This document shows positions 32,390-44,428 of a stretch of DNA of 64,000 nt, piece by piece. The position numbers and the translations under genes are program-made. The notes under the pieces were generated by a model that saw only the letters and a list, made by a program, of their open reading frames with translations, made no database searches and had not been told where the DNA came from. Every line of letters starts with the position of its first letter. Positions within the stretch are counted from its first letter, which is position 1. Source of the stretch: Romanomermis culicivorax (taxonomy: Eukaryota; Nematoda; Enoplea; Mermithida; Mermithidae); the NCBI GenBank assembly GCA_963922205.1, contig CAWUHX010000299.1:343219-407218 (forward strand). The letters are read 5' to 3'.

Positions 32390-34999
32390 CTGCGTCTGGT
32401 TCACACCCACCCTATAGCATTAGCAACGCAAAAGGTCCTACAGTAAACGTAGTAGCATGTTGACGTCATACAATAAACACAAGTACTTGTGCATCGCGTT
32501 TTTTGAGCGCGAAATTCAAAGCAGTCATTTGGTTATGCATCGCAGTTTCGGGCGCGATGACCAAAATTTAGTCAACCTTTGACCCGAGTGACCTAAATGC
32601 TAACTTTACGATTATAATGCTTGTGTTATATTTTGAAGAATAATGAACAAAACAATTATATGTTGTGCAGTGTTAAATCGAGATTCAGACCAGTGATCCT
32701 CCCAATGACCAGTGGTCAACTGAGTGTACAGTGGTCACTCAATTCAACGAACATATTTTTTGATGGAGAATTAGCCCATTAACTGGCAATTTGAATGTTA
32801 TCTAATTTTCACTCAAGATTGGTGCCCAGGGGGTCATCTGAGTGACTAGACCAGCCGAGTGATCAGCAGTCAATCAACTCTATAAACCTTTTCTTTGGCG
32901 GAGAATTAGCCTATAACTTCAATTTTGTGGCTAGTGATCATCCTAGTGGCTAGTGATCATCCAAATCAAAAGACGCGTTTTCTGATGAATAGTACTAAAA
33001 ATACACAGCGTAATTTTGAATAAAATTGAAATGTGGGTCATCCGAGTGACTAGACCAGCTGAGTGACCAGCAGTCATTCAACTCTATAAACCTTTTCTTT
33101 GGCGGAGAATTAGCCTATAACTTCAATTTTGTGGCTAGTGATCATCCAAGTGACCACTCCTGATGAGTGGCCAGTGGTAACTCAAATCAAAAGACGTTTT
33201 TTTCTGTTGGAGTACTACAAACACACAGAGTAATTTTGAATAAAAGCAGACTATGATTTACTTCTAATTATTTTCGTGACTCGACTGATGTGTATTTGCA
33301 TTTCTGCTCATCATCTATCGTGTTTTTTATGTTTTCCTTGTCCAATTTGTTTGTCTCTATTTAACTTATGCTTGCTTATTTTTTCTTGAAATGCTAATTT
33401 GCCTGATTGCTTATTTCTCAAATTTCAAACACATTTTTGACGGCTCATAAATTTCAACTTTTATTCAAATAAACATGCTAAATTCAAGGTGGCCACCAAT
33501 CGGGAAAACCGGGAAATAACCGGGATTTTTTTTAGCCACCGGGAAAACCAGGATTTTCCTGGAGATCAAGTCATTTTTTGAGAATTTCAAGCAAAAAATG
33601 AATCTCAAACATTTTTTCTGCCTGATACTAGAATCTATTTTTTAATCAATGATTTTCACCTTAGTATTTGATCAAAATCAAAATTAAATTTTTGGTTGCT
33701 AGTTCGATTTTTGAGTTGCACTTGCATGCCGTAAATATGATCTTTACATTCTGTTCTTGTATGCAAAATGGTTTAATTGACTGCAAATTAGACCACTTTT
33801 TCAGGAAATAACTGTTGCCAGAACTCATGTTTCAGCCATGTAACATCAAAATCCATTGAAATTTTGGGCCCTTTGCCCTGGTACTTTTTTACCATTTTTT
33901 TTTTTGGCTGAATTTATCAAGCATCATTTGCTTCAAGCTGATTTTCTCGCTGGTTAGCTGATTGAAAGCATCATGTCATTGCTCAAGTCAGAACATCATT
34001 CTAAACTTAAAAATTGAACCGTAGCCATGGAATAAGTCTGGCTAAGTTTTATAAGTCGGTTCCCGGCCTTCGGCCTAATTATTGTATGAATTGTTTGTTA
34101 ATTTTAGCATGGATTTCTGTGACTAGTGAGTAGACATTTATTTTTCCCTTAAAATTTTCCTTAGGCTTAGGCTTAGGGTACAGCAGCTGCGCCCGGCGCA
34201 GCGCTGTTGAGGCTCTTCCAAATGAAGTTGTTAGTTAAAATAGTATCAAGGGTCTTGAAGGAATATAGTTTTTTATACCAGAGGTCCCCAAGGTCAGATG
34301 TTTCAGGTAGGGGTAAAATTGAAAATTTGCCGGGTTAATGTAGCTAAATGTTCTTTAAACACGTCATTTTGTCTCAAAAATAGGCAGCCAGTGATCGATT
34401 TTAAGGACTTTAGGTAGAGGGGTAACCAGGGTTTTTTTTCCGCACAGTGCGGACTTTTTTTGGGCTGTGCGGAAAAATTTTTGGGCATTTTCCGCACAGA
34501 ACGGAAATTTCTTTGGGTGTTTTTGCTGCTGGCATTGATGAAAAGGTGCATTTTGGTGCAATTTAGATGGTCAAAATCTCAAATTTTTCCGGCACTCCGC
34601 GCCGGCCATGAAAATAATTTATAATATTAACTACAATTAAGCTGAAGCACGGCCAACAAGAAATTTAGTCTGATTTCTCGGTTGTGCCTGATTGTTTCCA
34701 TCAATCTTTATGTCTCTGCTAGAGTGAGTAAAACTCGTCACTTTGTAGTGTGAATTGGAATTTTCATACAAATTTACTGATTTTTCCTACATTTCTCCAC
34801 ACATTTATTTAATACCATCATTTTTCTAGGAAAAATCTAAACCGAAAGTATTACAAATTATCTCTAGAATATATTTTCCAACATTTCAGTAGCTCCTTTG
34901 TTCAAAAATTCTCTGGTGTGACGCATCAGAAGTTAAGTGTGCATGGTTTTCATGATTTGAAGTTTCTCATCCCATTCATCAATTAGTAATCTTCAGTAT

Positions 35000-35241
35000 T
35001 ATAGTCTTTTTTTCTTGAAATACTTCTAACTAATGAAGGTGGAAAGCAAGTAGTATTTCAGATTTTCTGAAAAACAATATATCATATATAGGACTGGAAA
35101 TTTGTGAGCATACTGACCTAACCTTTAAAATTTTTCGAGTGAGAAATTTTAAAGCAAGAGCTCTATGTTAAAGATTTATAAGACAGTACTGATTCGTGTT
35201 ACTTTTTCAATTTGGATGCATTTTGTAAAAAACGGACTATA
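35000..35241. mobile_element. TATAGTCTG-family MITE, 242 bp
   Basis: TATAGTCTTTTTTTC and AAAAAACGGACTATA are the ends. The inside shares TGAAATACTTCTAAC with the other members' GCTTGTAAC phrase. The next MITE is inserted into its right end. Confidence 0.7.
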
Positions 35242-35242
35242 G

Positions 35243-35414
35243 CAGAGGTCCCCAAGGTCAGATTTTTCAGGTAGGGGTAAAATTGAAAATTTGCGGGGGT
35301 CGTGTAGCTAAATGTCCACTAAACACGTCATTTTGTCTCTAAATTTGGTGAATAGTGATCAATTTTTGGGTAGGGGTAATACCCCCCTCATACCTCTCCC
35401 CATGGGGCAGTCTG
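35243..35414. mobile_element. CAGAG hAT-like MITE, 172 bp, intact ends
   Basis: CAGAGGTCCCCAAGGTCAG to GGGGCAGTCTG, with perfect GACTATAG at 35235-35242 and 35415-35422. This is the compact form of the family; longer members carry other DNA. Confidence 0.85.
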
Positions 35415-37397
35415 GACTATAGGTTCGGATTTTGTTGAGAATTGAGATTTAATATTGATCTTCATGAATTCTTTCTCTCAGTTGAAGTTTTCTGAACTTT
35501 GTGAACACAAATTTTTTATTGGGAACCTACACGATTTTCGGCTGGAAATGCAAACCTTTTATTTTAGAGATAAAGGTTGAAAAGGCTCATTTTCCAACAT
35601 TCTAGAATATAAAAATGTAGAAATTGAATCAATTGAATTCTATAAATCTTCAGCTCTAATCACAGAAATGACAGCAGCAACTATTAATTTTGCTCAATCA
35701 ATCTAAAATAATGTTTTTGAGCTAGAAAAACGGATACTTTCCATTATTTTTTTAGCAATCTATAATTTTCGCTCATTTCACACATTTTTCAAATGATTTA
35801 AACTTCGAACGTAAAAAATTTTCGTGTGCGGAATAAATTTTGGGTCATTTCCGCACGGTGCGGATGAAGGCGTGCGGAAAAAAAACCCTGGGGGTAATAC
35901 CCCTCTCATACCCCTCCCCATGGGGCACTCTGGTTAATACTTTCTGGTGAAATTGTGTAGTGGTAAACGCATTAAGTCCATAGGCTGGTGAACCAGGTTC
36001 GATTCTTGAAGTATGTAGGATTTTTATGTAGTGACAAGGACAATGCGAGATGAGTGCAGATTTTATGCAAATGAGTTCCTGAATGCCATGAGCGCCTGGA
36101 TTTCCGAACTGATCTGGATAGCTGACATCTTGAGGAGTCCAAAAATACCAGTTTGGACAATAATTTGGAAGGGAACCGACTTGTAAAAAAATTCCATAAG
36201 TCTTGATGACAATGATTTAGAACTAGAGTATAAAACCACAAAACATTTTCCGGCGCTTGGCGCCAGAATGAAGGATAAATTAAATGCAGTTTATAGTTTT
36301 TTACTTTGACTGATCACAGAGATGTCGCCAGTGAAATTTAGGATTTTTCGCCTCAGTTTTGGTTCCAGCGAAATGGCTTATTTTAAAGCTGCAGACGTTA
36401 GAACGGTTTCCAATTTCACTGCCTCTCACTCAGATGTCAGCGACAGTGATTCAGTATCATATGAATTCATGTTATGAAAGTGCAGATTTTTTTCTCAGTG
36501 TAGATTTGACTCGGAGGAGGATGGAGTTTTTGTTCTATTCACCATTTAAGATTTCATTATGCAGATTGCCACAGTAATTTACATTCCTAAATTTGTGTAG
36601 CTTTACATAGCAGATATTATGCATCTGATAAACACTTGAACAGAATCACAGCAGCTGTAAAATAGATTATTACTTACTACCCGGATCCGTATGTAGTTGA
36701 CCTGGTTACCCGGATCCGTGAAACTCATTTCGAATTACCCGGATCCGGAACCGGATGGAGGCAAGTTGATTACCCAGATCCGGAAGATTGAAAATCTTAG
36801 ATCCGTTTCATCTCTACTAGAATCAACCTCTATCTTATTAATTCTTGTCATTCACTTCGATATTTTGTTCTATGATGTATTTTAAAAACCGGAAAAATTT
36901 TGAAATGCACCGGGAAAAACCGGGAATTTGATTTCGTCAAACTGGTGGCCACCCTGTAAATTGCAAAATTGGTTTTGAAAGATATCTTATAAGATATACT
37001 TTTTCAAAAATGTTAGCCTTGTCAAGGAAATATGTGAAAACCCTCAAGAAATTACAGATACAGCTCTGCCTGGTTCTGAAACCCTTTTTCCCAATGTCTC
37101 GGAAAATCTATCTGAAAAAACAAATATTAAAAAAAGTTGATTTATTTGTAGCAAAAAATCATATTCATAATCAATTATAGTCAATTTTTTGCTGTTGCTG
37201 CTGAGTAATGAACCTGGAAAGCATGAGCTAGTTTCAAATTTTTGTGGATATTTTATTTTACATGTTTTATTTTTGAAGAATATTTTAGCATATTTGATCA
37301 GTTTTGATCACTCATCAGGATTAGTCACTTGGATTTGGTCACTCACCAGGAGTGGTCACTTGGATGATCGCTGGCCACAAAATGGAAGTTATAGGCT

Positions 37398-38435
37398 CAG
37401 GGCCGTGCGCAGGATTTTTTCATGGGGGGGCGGACTAGATTTTTTCACTGAATAGCCCCAGAAATGTTGATCTCACGCGGATATACTGTGTGCATCATCG
37501 TTTTTTTTCCTCGAAGATTTTTTCCACATGAGAACCGGAACCAAAATTTTTTTCCTCATTTTCCAAAAATTTTCCACATTTTTAAAAACGCTTATAATGT
37601 GGCTACGGATGCTTTTTTATGCATTTTAGGAGCATACCCAAGCATTTTGTTGTATTTGTAGTCAGAAACCTGCAAAAATGAGAAAAAAATTGAGAAAATT
37701 CTGGTTATGTTAGTCAAAATGAGCTCATGAAGAATATATTGGTGTTCTATAGAATGATCCGGCGCGGAGCGCCGGAAAATTTTTTGATTTTCACTTTCTA
37801 AAACACTTTCTCGGTCCGGCGCGGAGCGCCGGAAAAATTTTTTGATTTTTACTTTCTAAAACGCTGGAAAATGAACCTTCATAACGTTGGGAAATAAAAT
37901 TAAAATCAGACTGATGAAGCGTAATTTGCCTTCCATTCCGGCGCGAAGCGCCGGAAAAATTTTTGGGATTTTGTATTCTAAAACGCTGGAAAATAAATCT
38001 CTCCAACAGATAATTTGTGAACAAATGTTTTGAAATCGCGTTCTAGAGTAATGTCTTCAATTTCCACCTTCAATAAACGCAAAAGTTCAGATTGCAAACG
38101 TTTAAAAAATTCCAATCATCGAGGGAAAAAATTGAGAGACATGATGAAAAATCGCTATTTTCACCGACATAATTGACTGTAAACGATTAGAAAATGAAAC
38201 GATCTAACTTGATTAATAGAAACTGTTGAGCATTAATTAGTAAGTCGAAGTAGATATGCTAACGGCCGCGCCTGATAGAATATAGTTATAATTATACCCA
38301 TGACCGGCGCGAAGCGCCGGAAAATTTTGAGATTTTGACCTTTTAAAGTCCACCAAAACTTTCGGTTTAGAGTTACTGCCTCAATGGGGGGGCGGCCGCC
38401 CCCCCCCCCCCCCCCCCCCCTTGCGCACGGTCATG
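37398..38435. mobile_element. hAT-like element, CAGGGCCGTGCGCA termini
   Basis: CAGGGCCGTGCGCAGG and TTGCGCACGGTCATG are imperfect inverted ends, flanked by perfect TATAGGCT at 37390-37397 and 38436-38443. It sits inside the right arm of the foldback element. The interior has four CCGGCGC(G/A)..GCGCCGG palindromes (37759, 37816, 37938, 38304) and a run of about 24 C before the right end. Confidence 0.85.
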
Positions 38436-39125
38436 TATAGGCTAATTCTCCGCCAAAGAAAAGGTTTGTCGTGTTGAATGACTGCTGGTCACTCAGATGA
38501 CCCACATTTCAATTTTATTCAAAATTACGCTGTGTATTTTTAGTACTATCCATCAGAAAACGCGTCTTCTGATTTGAGGGACCTCTGATCACTCGTCAGG
38601 TTGGTCACTTGGATGATCACTAGCCACAAAATGGAAGTTTTCTCGGCCGAAGAAAAGGTTTGCCAAGTTGATTAACCGCTGGTCACTCGGCTGGTCTAGT
38701 CACTCAGATGACCCCTGGGCACCAATCTTGAGTGAAAATTAGATAACATTCAAATTGCCAGTTAATGGGCTAATTCTCCATCAAAAAATATGTCCGTTGA
38801 ATTGAGTGACCACTGGTCACTCAGTTGACCACTGGTCATTGGGAGGATCACTGGTCTGAATCTCGATTTAACACTGCACAACATATAATTGTTTTGTTCA
38901 TTATTCTTCAAAATATAACACAAGCATTATACTCGTAAAGTTAGCATTTAGGTCACTCGGGTCAAAGGTTGACTAAATTTTGGTCATCACGTCCGAAACC
39001 ACGATGCCTAACCAAATAGCTGCTTTGAATTTCATGTTTATTGCATGATGTCAACATGCTACCACGTTTGCTGTAGGTACTTTTTGCGTTGCTAACGCTA
39101 TAGGGTGGGTGTGAACCAGACGCAG

Positions 39126-41590
39126 TAATACTGCTAGCCATTGGATTGGAAAATCCTGGGGGGGGCGCAGCGGTCGCCCAGGTCGACGATTTCTGGGGGG
39201 GGTTCCCATAGCACTTCCCCTCCCCCAATTACATGTATGAATCAAACATACCCGTATCCAGCATACCTGTAAGAACATACCCGTATCCAGCATACCTGTA
39301 CGACCAGTTGGGAGGGGGTCGAAAAAAGTCGAAATTTTTCCCAAAAAAGGCAAAAACCCTTTTTTTTGTCTATTTTTTAATTCTTTCCAAACTGGGGGGT
39401 TGGGCATATGGTTGGCCAAGTTGGGCCCCCCCCCCCCCCCAATTACAGGTATATGGTATCCAGGATTTTCAGAAGAGGGAGGGAGGAATTTTCCAAATTT
39501 TTTTTGAATTTACTGAATAAAAAGAAAATCAAAATCATTTAAAGACGACTTATTTTCAGTTAGTTTATATGTGCTTGGATTAGTGTCTAAAATCTATGTT
39601 TGACGAAAAGTATGTAAATATAATGATTTAATTTCGGAACTCTGATGTATAAATACAATGATATTGCTGAAAATTTTTTGTAAAAAAATTTAGGGGGGAA
39701 TTCCCCCCCCCCCTTCCCCCCTAAATACGGACCTGTAATCAAAGCTGCGTTTAAATTTAATGCATTCATTTTTTGTAGAAATCGTGCCTGATATTACTGC
39801 AACTGGTGCAGCACACCATGCCTGTCTGCAATTGGGGGGGGGGGATCCCCACCTCCAAATTGTTCGAACCCTATACTCAAATGTTGGAACCCCCACCCCC
39901 AGCTTGGTCAACCCTATACCCAACCCGAAAATTGGAAAAAGTGGCTTTTTTTGGACAGTGGCTAAACTGCCGCACGGCTTCTGAGCCAAAATATACTCTT
40001 TCGGCTGAACAGCCGCGCGGCTGCTGAGCCAAAACACCCTTTTGGCTAAACAGGCGCGCAGTTGCTGACCCAAAACATACCCTTTTGGCTAAACTGGTTG
40101 ATTACAGTAAAGATGTATAGATCAAGTTATGGTTATTGAGTGAACATACTTCCTCCCCCCCCCCAACTGGTTGGACCTCTTACAGGTATGGTGATAAGGT
40201 AGATATTGTGAAGTTTGAAAATTTTCCGATCAATTCCGCGACTGTGGTGGTCTTCCTCAACTTCCGATCAATTCCGCCACTGTGGTGGTGGTCTTCCTCA
40301 ATTTTGTTTTCTCTGATTCTTTTGCTCGCGTGGCGTTTTTCAGTGATCTTTCTAGCCAAGCGATATTTCCGGATTGGAATAATCTTATTCGATAAATCAA
40401 TTTTCATTTTACACAGGAAAGAATAGACTGTCTTCTGATTTAACATTTACTACAAGTTATTGTACATTACACGTTTTAAGAGAGTTTAAAGTGTCAAAAA
40501 TGAGCCGTCAAAATTTTGAAAAATATTGTTCATGGACATTCACGAACACCATGCGATCGGATGTCGCAAAATTTTATTTTCTTATTTTATAGCTAATGCA
40601 TTCCTACTGTATTGCTAAAATTTTCATCAAAATTTTTTGTACCATTTGTGGAGCTGCACAGCTCTGAAGAAAGCATACTCATGAAAATCACTCAGAAGTC
40701 ACTGCATTTTCTTGGTGGCCCTTGTCTACCACAGGTGATACGTTTCTTATCATTTATTAAATTTTTTAATGAGAAAGAATCAAAATTCAATAATACAAAA
40801 GTGAATTTTTTCCAACTTTTACCACTCCTTTTTCTAGTTTGGCAACTATCAGAGCAAGCATATTCTTTTTTCTGCCCCATCGGGCATTTTTTTACAAACC
40901 AGTAGAACTGAAAGTTTGTGGACACTCCCAACTAACTTTTTACGGTTCTTCAGTGGAAAAATGCACAGTAAAAGCTTTGTGTAAATTAAATTTATAGCTT
41001 CAAAATGCAAGCATAAAATATTTTTTAGTTGGGCAAATTCAGTTAGTGTGATGATAGAAAATTCTAATGCAGGTGGCTCATCAACTATTTTTGTTAGTTA
41101 ACAATAAGCATGTGTCATATAAGCATTAGTTTGCTGTATGGCCGTATCGTGGTTAAAAAAGCTTTAAAAATTGATAAGCATGCTCGACTGAGCAATATGC
41201 AGCACTGTTGTGTAGGAGTGAAATAACAGGGAAAAATGCACAACACGCACGATTTTCCACAATAGGAGATTAGTTTGTCGGCCTCATATCGTTTTATCAA
41301 ATGTTTTTCATAAAAAGTGAGATATCGTTCCAGCTTACATAAAAAGTCTCCATACTCACGAATTTTTAAGGCTAGAATGGCCAAGCAGAATGCACTGAAA
41401 TTCGAATGTTGAAACCGATCACTACATTACATTGTGTTGTGTGCATTTTTCTATCCAAGCAGGTATATTCTTTTTTCTGCCCCATCCATACCTGGACAGT
41501 AGGTTCAAATGGAAGCAACTCCGTAGGTACCACACCAGATGACTTGACTCTTAGCACCAAATCATGTTTTACGTGTGAATCAATTTTAAT
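39126..41590. other. repeat-rich intergenic segment
   Basis: 39126-39240 is the second half of the split R1 copy; 39255-39460 are R2 fragments; 39950-40085 is a short tandem (GGCTAAAC...GCCGCGCGGCTGCTGAGCC, about 40 bp, 3-4 units) whose unit recurs at 44880-44935; 40330-40750 is the uninterrupted relative of 8085-9500; 40755-40905 resembles the 200-bp arm at 6720. No gene seen. Confidence 0.6.
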
Positions 41591-41629
41591 CGTTAAAACA
41601 GGATTGAGGAATTACACACAGACCATCAA

Positions 41630-42140
41630 CCACTGGATAATCAGCCAACTAGGAAATAAACCAACCAACAAACTTATCTGGGAACAACCCGTCAATTAAA
41701 AAAGCAATCAGGAAATCACCAATGAAAACTGAAATCAATGAACCAATCAACCACGAAATTAACCAATCAACCACTTACCAGGTAATCAAACAACCAAACT
41801 GGGATCAACAAATCAATCCACCAATCAGAGAATTAGCGAGCCAGCCCTTCAGGAAGAAAAACAACTAATCAGGGAATCAATGAAGCAACCAACTGGGAAA
41901 TCAACGAACCTACCATTGAATTAATTAACCCACCAAATCAGGAAATCAACTAATCTGGAACAAATAAATCAGGGAATCAATGAATGAACCAACCATGAAA
42001 TTAACCAACTACCAATCTAACCAGGGAATCAATGCACTAATCGGGAATCAACCACCTAATCAGAGAATCAACCACCTAATCAGGAAATCAATCAACGGAT
42101 TAGGAAATCAACCAATCAATCAGGTAATCAAGGAATGCAA
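41630..42140 (+). repeat. minisatellite, AATCAGGGAATCAACCAACC type
   Basis: Units of about 16-24 bases, each with AATCA(G)GGAAATCAACC or CCAATCAACCA, repeat about 25 times with drift. Open frames across it encode only Asn/Gln/Pro repeats. Confidence 0.8.
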
Positions 42141-43657
42141 TGTACTGGAAGTAGGGTTGTCCCAGGCCCTGACCCCGGCACCAGGGCAGCTGCCCCGACC
42201 CTGGGCTTGGGCTAGGGTTGCCCGGGTTTGGGGCAAGATACACGAAACTAGTTTTTCGATAGTATAACAAGCTCAATTTAAAATAGAACTGAAGTTCAGA
42301 ATGTGACAAGCAGTGTTTTTTTTTTTGTACGAGACAAAGATTTTTGGTCTCGTACAAAGATTTTTTGACGATCTTTGTACAACGTACAAAGATTTTTTCA
42401 AGATTTTTTTACTGATGATAAGGTAAAAATATTGTTTTACTGGAATAAATTTTATACGTCATCTTCATTTTTGCTTCTAAGTTCCAATTTCTAGCTGTAT
42501 TTTGCTTCCTATCTATTCAAAAATCATATGTATTTGTTGTATGATTGATTGCAAATTCATAAAACTGCTCGTTTGAGATAATCTTCTCTATTTTAGATTA
42601 TGTCTCAAAAACGTCTATTACAATTTTTCAAACGACCCAGTGAAAATTCAGATTCATCGCCATCAAACGAACCGGTTAATGTTTTACACAACATAAATTT
42701 ACTATTCATCTGGTTCTCCACCCCTGTTTGGCTTGATTACCCCCAAAACGATTCTACAACCAACTAAATTTTTGGGCTGGCTGGTACCAGATAAACTGAT
42801 AGAATTTGTCCAGGTATAGCTCCATCGGGGTATTTTCCAATAACCTGATCCACCTCTTTTTAGTGATCTTCAACCATGTATAAAAACCTTCATAGAAGCA
42901 CATTCAAGTTTTGAATTTGGTCATCTTCACATCAAAGAAACAATAAAAAACAATCTTAAAACTACAAATTCTCACTTTTGGTAAAATTAAAAAATGTGTA
43001 AACTGCATAGTAATACACGTTGTAAACAGAATGTAAAGTGATCATATCCGTTGGATTCCCCTTGTCAAGAACCCTCAGCCCAAAAAATCGCAGAAATACC
43101 TTTGTTTACATAAAAGACATTTTGTACATAAAGTGACTGCATCTGTTTAAATCCTTGCAGTCGAAAACCCCTTTCACCAAGCAATCACAAAAATACGCTT
43201 GTTTACACCCTGCATATTTTTGTGTAAAGTGACTGCATCAATTGGTAATCTTCAATATTTTATCTTGATATTCAATGAAGATTCACATTTTTTCCTTGAC
43301 ACATTTTTTTGAGAAAGATCAATATGCCAAGTCTGTAAACTTTTTGAAACGATTATTCCTTTCTTAATGTAGAATCAATCGAAAAGCTTCATGGAAGTAG
43401 TTTTCGAAAATTTCTACTCTTCTTACTCATACCTTTTCGGCCAAGTTCATGAGAGTCTGTGAATAAATTACTGGTTTTAAAGTTTTTCAAATATAAATTC
43501 TAGAAATTATGACTTTTAACACAAAACACGAATCTAATTTTTGAAATAAATGTTTGGAAAATTGATTTTTCAGTGTCGCCGAAGGTCAATATGCAAAAAA
43601 AATTTCGGTGTATCAGGCCGGAAAGATTAACATCTTTTTTGGGCTTTCACTTGTCAT
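42141..43657. other. intergenic segment with decayed transposon pieces
   Basis: 42150-42235 is GC-rich. 42311-42420 has a poly-T run and repeated TTTGTACGA / TCGTACAAA. 42780-43235 is an inverted relative of 4810-5850. From 43236 a truncated, inverted relative of the 16038-17006 element begins and continues to 44428, interrupted at 43658. Confidence 0.6.
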
Positions 43658-44118
43658 CAGTGTGTTTTTTGTATGTTACAAATGAAACAGTCCAGAGTAC
43701 AAACGAAAATTTGGGCTTCATTTGTACCGGTACAAACGAAAATTTTTGTACAAAAAAATTTTTTGTTACTCAACAGCTGTCAGTATTCAGTATCAATGGA
43801 CTTTGTAGGACTTGTTTGTTATGCGTCCACGTCGAAAACGACAAACTAGCAGCTGTGGCATAATAATAAAAGCTTTTTGTGGAGTATTTCACTAGTGCAT
43901 GTTATGTGCCTCATGATCAAGTGTTTTATGTGTCTGAATTTGTAGCCTTCTTATGTGTCTCATGGAAATAGCCAACGTATTCATATTTCACAGCATGTTT
44001 GTTGCATTTTATAACAATGAATCCTTTTTTCAGCAATTTTTCGCAAATTTTGGAGTACAAACGGTTTTTGAGAGGTCGTTTGTACCAGTACAAATGAACC
44101 GAGTACAAAAAAACACTG
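43658..44118. mobile_element. hAT-like MITE, CAGTG/GTAC termini
   Basis: CAGTGTGTTTTTTGTA and GTACAAAAAAACACTG with perfect CTTGTCAT at 43650-43657 and 44119-44126. Inserted in the inverted relative of the 16 kb element, whose sequence (CACTTGTCATCA, then GAGGACTTGACCG) continues across it. Contains TTTGTACCGGTACAAA-type palindromes; no transposase. Confidence 0.85.
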
Positions 44119-44428
44119 CTTGTCATCATAGAGGACTTGACCGTCGATTTCTGATATATTTCAAAGTCATTATGCTCTTGGATAGTTTGCTGGGAAATTT
44201 GTTCCACAATGCTTGTAGATTAGAGATCGATCAAACTCAAAAATTTCAAATGTTTCCTCAATTTTAATGAATGAAGGCTCTAAAAACAGCGAAAGGTTTG
44301 AAAAAACTCAAAAATACATAAATAAAGCCTCAAAGAGCATTTTTAAGCAAAAAAATACTTCGGGAAAATGGGGAAACAAACTTTTACCCCTTTCCCATTT
44401 GGGGAAAAGGCCTGGGGGAAAAACAGTG

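Larger units (their letters stand above)
34427..35889. mobile_element. hAT-like element, CAGGGTTTTTTTTCCGCAC termini
   Basis: A 19-bp terminal inverted repeat flanked by GGGGTAAC (34419-34426) and GGGGTAAT (35890-35897). Non-coding interior with sub-terminal TCCGCACGGTGCGGA-type palindromes, plus the two MITEs listed next. Confidence 0.8.
34279..35931. mobile_element. CAGAG hAT-like MITE, split by a younger element
   Basis: Begins CAGAGGTCCCCAAGGTCAG and ends CATGGGGCACTCTG; flanked by TTTTATAC and GTTAATAC, an imperfect 8-bp duplication. The empty version reads GTTCATAC at 45434. Without its insert it would be about 190 bp, like 35243-35414. Confidence 0.7.
34050..36240 (+). repeat. dispersed repeat R3 with tRNA-like pol III boxes, interrupted
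   Basis: Phrases TCCCGGCCTTCGGCCTAATT, TTCTGTGACTAGTGAGTAGA and AGTATCAAGGGTCTT at 34070-34265 continue at 35940 with a tRNA-like block: box A TTGTGTAGTGG at 35953-35963 and box B GGTTCGATTCT at 35997-36007, 33 bp apart. The copy at 45240-45530 is uninterrupted (box B decayed to GGTTAGATTCT). Possibly a SINE or its relative. Confidence 0.55.
33485..36956. mobile_element. hAT-like element, CAGGGTGGCCACCA termini
   Basis: Left end CAAGGTGGCCACCAATCGGG, right end GGTGGCCACCCTG, each followed inward by CCGGGAAAAACCGGGAA-type runs. TAAATT abuts both ends. CAGGGTGGCCAC is a common hAT-type terminus in animals. The inside is filled by younger insertions; 36680-36810 has repeated CCCGGATCCG. Confidence 0.7.
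32390..39125. mobile_element. foldback-like element with roughly 800-bp inverted arms, heavily nested
   Basis: Left arm 32390-33245 and right arm about 37310-39125 (interrupted) are inverted copies starting CTGCGTCTGGTTCACACCC. Arms contain direct subrepeats of about 150-300 bp built on GAGTGACCAGTGGTCACTC and CTTTTCTTTGGCGGAGAATT. Outside are two halves of one R1 repeat. After removing nested insertions the core is under 700 bp, with no transposase. Long arms made of subrepeats recall Foldback/Galileo elements; no clear target duplication was found. Confidence 0.75.

Noticed and set aside
35940-36010. A functional tRNA gene
   Set aside because: Boxes A and B are present, but the acceptor and anticodon stems do not pair and the sequence is part of a repeat.
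41980-42267. 95-codon frame with Asn/Gln repeats
   Set aside because: It follows the AATCAACC minisatellite; no conserved features.
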